Positions 62,297 through 64,000 of a stretch of 64,000 nt of DNA are shown here, piece by piece. The position numbers were made by a program, and so were the translations under genes. Source of the stretch: Hymenobacter armeniacus (GTDB lineage: Bacteria; Bacteroidota; Bacteroidia; Cytophagales; Hymenobacteraceae). The stretch spans positions 50,651-114,650 of the forward strand of contig NZ_JACXAC010000008.1 in assembly GCF_014699055.1 (NCBI RefSeq). The letters run 5' to 3'. The notes beneath the pieces were generated by a model. It was not told the origin of the DNA. It worked only from the letters and a program-made list of their open reading frames with translations, and did not search any database. Each line of letters starts with the position of its first letter. Within the stretch, counting starts at the first letter, position 1.

Positions 62297-64000
62297 CTAT
62301 TCGCGCACGATGCGGCGAACTTCCAGGCTGGCGGCCGTGCGCACCTGCAGCAGGTACAGGCCCGCGCCGAGGCAATGCAAATCCAGTTCGCGGGCGGTGC
62401 CCTGCGGATTGGGCGCTGCTATCGTGGTTTCGTTCACGCGGCGGCCAAGGGCATCCATGACCGTCAGCGTGACCGGTTGGGCGTAGCCGGTGAGCGTGAC
62501 GCTCAGGCGGCCGTCGGGGGTGGGGTTGGGCAGCACGCTCAGGCTACTGCCCGGCAGGGCCCGCACCGCCGACAGCACCGTGATGGCCGACGACATGGGC
62601 GAGGTACAGCTGCCCAAGGGGCCGGCCACCACCGTCTGCACGCTGTAGTTGCCGTTGGCCGTGGCCACAATGCTCTGGCTGGTGGCGCCGGGCAGGAGCT
62701 GGTTGTCGCGGAACCACTGGTTGCCCGTGGCATAGCTGCTGGTCAGCGTCAGCCCATTGCGCGTCACGGTGGGCGGCGTCACGGCGGGCAGCACGCGCAC
62801 CAGCACCGAAGTCGTGTCGCCGCAGGCCCCCTGCGCAAAGCCCAGCGTGGGCGCTATGCTCAGCCGGTAGCGGGTCGTCACGGTGGGGCTCACGGTGATG
62901 CTGCGGGTGGTGGTCACGGCCGGCAGGCCGTTGCCGCCGGCGTTGGTGGTCCACTGGTAATTGTAGACCTGCGCCTGCGTGGTGTTGGTAGAAATGCGGC
63001 GAATAGAATCCGCGCGCATTGCCAAGCCATTCAGCGTGAGCGTGCTGCCCAGGCACAACACCGGGAAGCCGCTGAGCGCCACCGCGGCAAAGTTCCCCTT
63101 CAGGATGCGGATGACCACCACGCGGTTTTGCACGCCTTTGATGGGGCAGGCGTTGTCCTCCACCCGAATGTTGAGGCGGACGGTGCGGCCGGCGGCAGTA
63201 GGCGCCGGCTGGAAGAAGAACACGCCGCGGGGGTTGATAGTGTTGTTGCCGGTCAGGCTAAAGGTGCCCACGTCGCCCGAATCCAGCAGGTTGGGGTCGG
63301 TGTTGATGTTGGCCGGCAAGGTCACGGTCAGGCGCTGGTTGGCGCTGGGCGTGCGGAGGTTGTCGGGGTCGGTAAAGCTCAGCTCCACGCGCGAGTAGTT
63401 GCAGGTCCGCACGTCAATGCGCGTGGTGTCGGCCGTGTTCACCGTGGTGGTGTTGGAGTTCGGGGTGACCGGGTTGGGAGCTATCGGAGCCGGGGTGCGG
63501 TTGGTATTGCAATCGATTACAATCAGATTGGCTTCGCGGCGCACGGTGCCAATCACGCGGCGCACGCCGTTGATGCGGCGGTATTCCGTGATGAGCACGG
63601 CAATCTGGTATTTGTTGTCCCCGGAGTTGGGTGCCGCGGCGGCGTTAAACACCCCCGGCACAAAGGACAGGGTGCGGGCCTGCTGGTTGAAGGTGAGCGT
63701 GCGCACCACCCCGGTCTTCATAGGGCAGGTGCCCACCGTGTCCATGCCCAGCTGAATGGGATTGGTCGGGCTATATGTGCCGCCGGGAACGCCGGGGGAG
63801 CTAAAGTAGCAAAGCGGATTGGTGCCCGGAATGGGGTCAACCACCGGGTTGAGGGTTGGGAAGGGGTTGTAGGTAACGGGGGTGCCGCAGGCGCGCAGGG
63901 GCGCGGCCAGGGAGTACACCACCGAGTCGCCGTCGGGCTCGGTGGCCGAGTAGGTGATGGTGGTGTTCTGCTTCCAGCACACGTACTGAATCGGAATGTC
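62297..64000 (-). CDS. Large Ig-like-domain surface protein with T9SS tail (N-terminus beyond window)
   Basis: The frame is open to the right edge, so the start is missing; 567 residues are visible. Sequence at the edge reads DIPIQYVCWKQNTTITYSAT, then EPDGDSVVYSLAAPLRACGT, NRTPAPIAPNP, a DTTRIDVRTCNYSRVELSFT domain, SITVSPTVTTRYRLSIAPTL (Ig/PKD-like), and NGNYSVQTVVAGPLGSC. The last 80 residues (LSVLPNPTPDGRLSVTLTGY, GAGLYLLQVRTAASLEVRR) are a type-A T9SS signal. It resembles the long gliding- or adhesion-type surface proteins of Cytophagales. Function unknown. Confidence 0.85.
   Translation of the reverse strand, partial: DIPIQYVCWKQNTTITYSATEPDGDSVVYSLAAPLRACGTPVTYNPFPTLNPVVDPIPGTNPLCYFSSPGVPGGTYSPTNPIQLGMDTVGTCPMKTGVVRTLTFNQQARTLSFVPGVFNAAAAPNSGDNKYQIAVLITEYRRINGVRRVIGTVRREANLIVIDCNTNRTPAPIAPNPVTPNSNTTTVNTADTTRIDVRTCNYSRVELSFTDPDNLRTPSANQRLTVTLPANINTDPNLLDSGDVGTFSLTGNNTINPRGVFFFQPAPTAAGRTVRLNIRVEDNACPIKGVQNRVVVIRILKGNFAAVALSGFPVLCLGSTLTLNGLAMRADSIRRISTNTTQAQVYNYQWTTNAGGNGLPAVTTTRSITVSPTVTTRYRLSIAPTLGFAQGACGDTTSVLVRVLPAVTPPTVTRNGLTLTSSYATGNQWFRDNQLLPGATSQSIVATANGNYSVQTVVAGPLGSCTSPMSSAITVLSAVRALPGSSLSVLPNPTPDGRLSVTLTGYAQPVTLTVMDALGRRVNETTIAAPNPQGTARELDLHCLGAGLYLLQVRTAASLEVRRIVRE

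Overview
The window is GC-rich chromosomal DNA from a member of the Bacteroidetes, most likely Cytophagales and close to Hymenobacter. Four proteins carry type IX secretion (T9SS) type-A sorting tails. There is also a TonB-dependent receptor with a carboxypeptidase-regulatory N-terminus. Promoter-like boxes follow the Bacteroidetes -7 consensus TAnnTTTG, and Shine-Dalgarno sequences are poor. No plasmid, phage or transposase gene is visible. The genus is inference from overall character; no 16S gene is present.

Layout. 1-9.2 kb: a partial outer-membrane barrel protein, HflX, an M16 protease, a small cytochrome c, a glycosyltransferase with RmlC, and MurF. 9.2-19 kb: an FG-GAP T9SS cargo protein, a methionine-type aminotransferase with an omega-amidase, a giant nine-PAS soluble histidine kinase, and a lipoprotein MsrA. 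19.3-28.5 kb: a small STAS/SpoIIAA-like protein, a sphingolipid delta-4-desaturase homologue, YceI, a gluzincin/beta-propeller/outer-membrane fusion, a Gfo/Idh oxidoreductase and an RsbQ/KAI2-type hydrolase. 28.5-38.3 kb: a run of small stress and housekeeping genes (VOC proteins, NDH-2, META lipoprotein, DUF2141, aldo/keto reductase, FrnE-like, ElaA, DUF6624) and a repetitive T9SS adhesin-like protein. 38.4-54 kb: Mfd, YdjM-like, a NYN-cold-shock fusion, PaaI-like, Mpo1-like, GNAT, YajQ, TerC, an M36 T9SS metalloprotease, a SpoU methyltransferase and MutS. 54.2-55 kb: tRNA-Gly, an HNH endonuclease gene and tRNA-Leu. 55-64 kb: a beta-helix lipoprotein beside its likely partner TonB receptor, a GH2 beta-galactosidase, and a partial T9SS cargo protein.

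Most genes are single units or pairs rather than long operons. Co-directional pairs that probably work together are glycosyltransferase-RmlC, aminotransferase-omega-amidase, DUF6624-ElaA, and TonB receptor-beta-helix lipoprotein. The two sphingolipid-type proteins (desaturase and Mpo1-like) lie 24 kb apart.

Between genes there are several kinds of inverted-repeat element. Two copies of a nested element hold a terminator between REP-like arms. Two copies of a second REP-like dyad are present. At least four 'word-repeat' dyads share architecture but not sequence. Several of these dyads adjoin start regions, so simple gene calling would extend Mfd, YdjM-like and TerC into them. I give internal starts for these. 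No complete, clearly new multi-gene system was identified. The strongest leads are the eukaryote-like dihydroceramide desaturase, the protease-propeller-barrel fusion, the HNH gene wedged between two tRNAs, and the word-repeat dyads.
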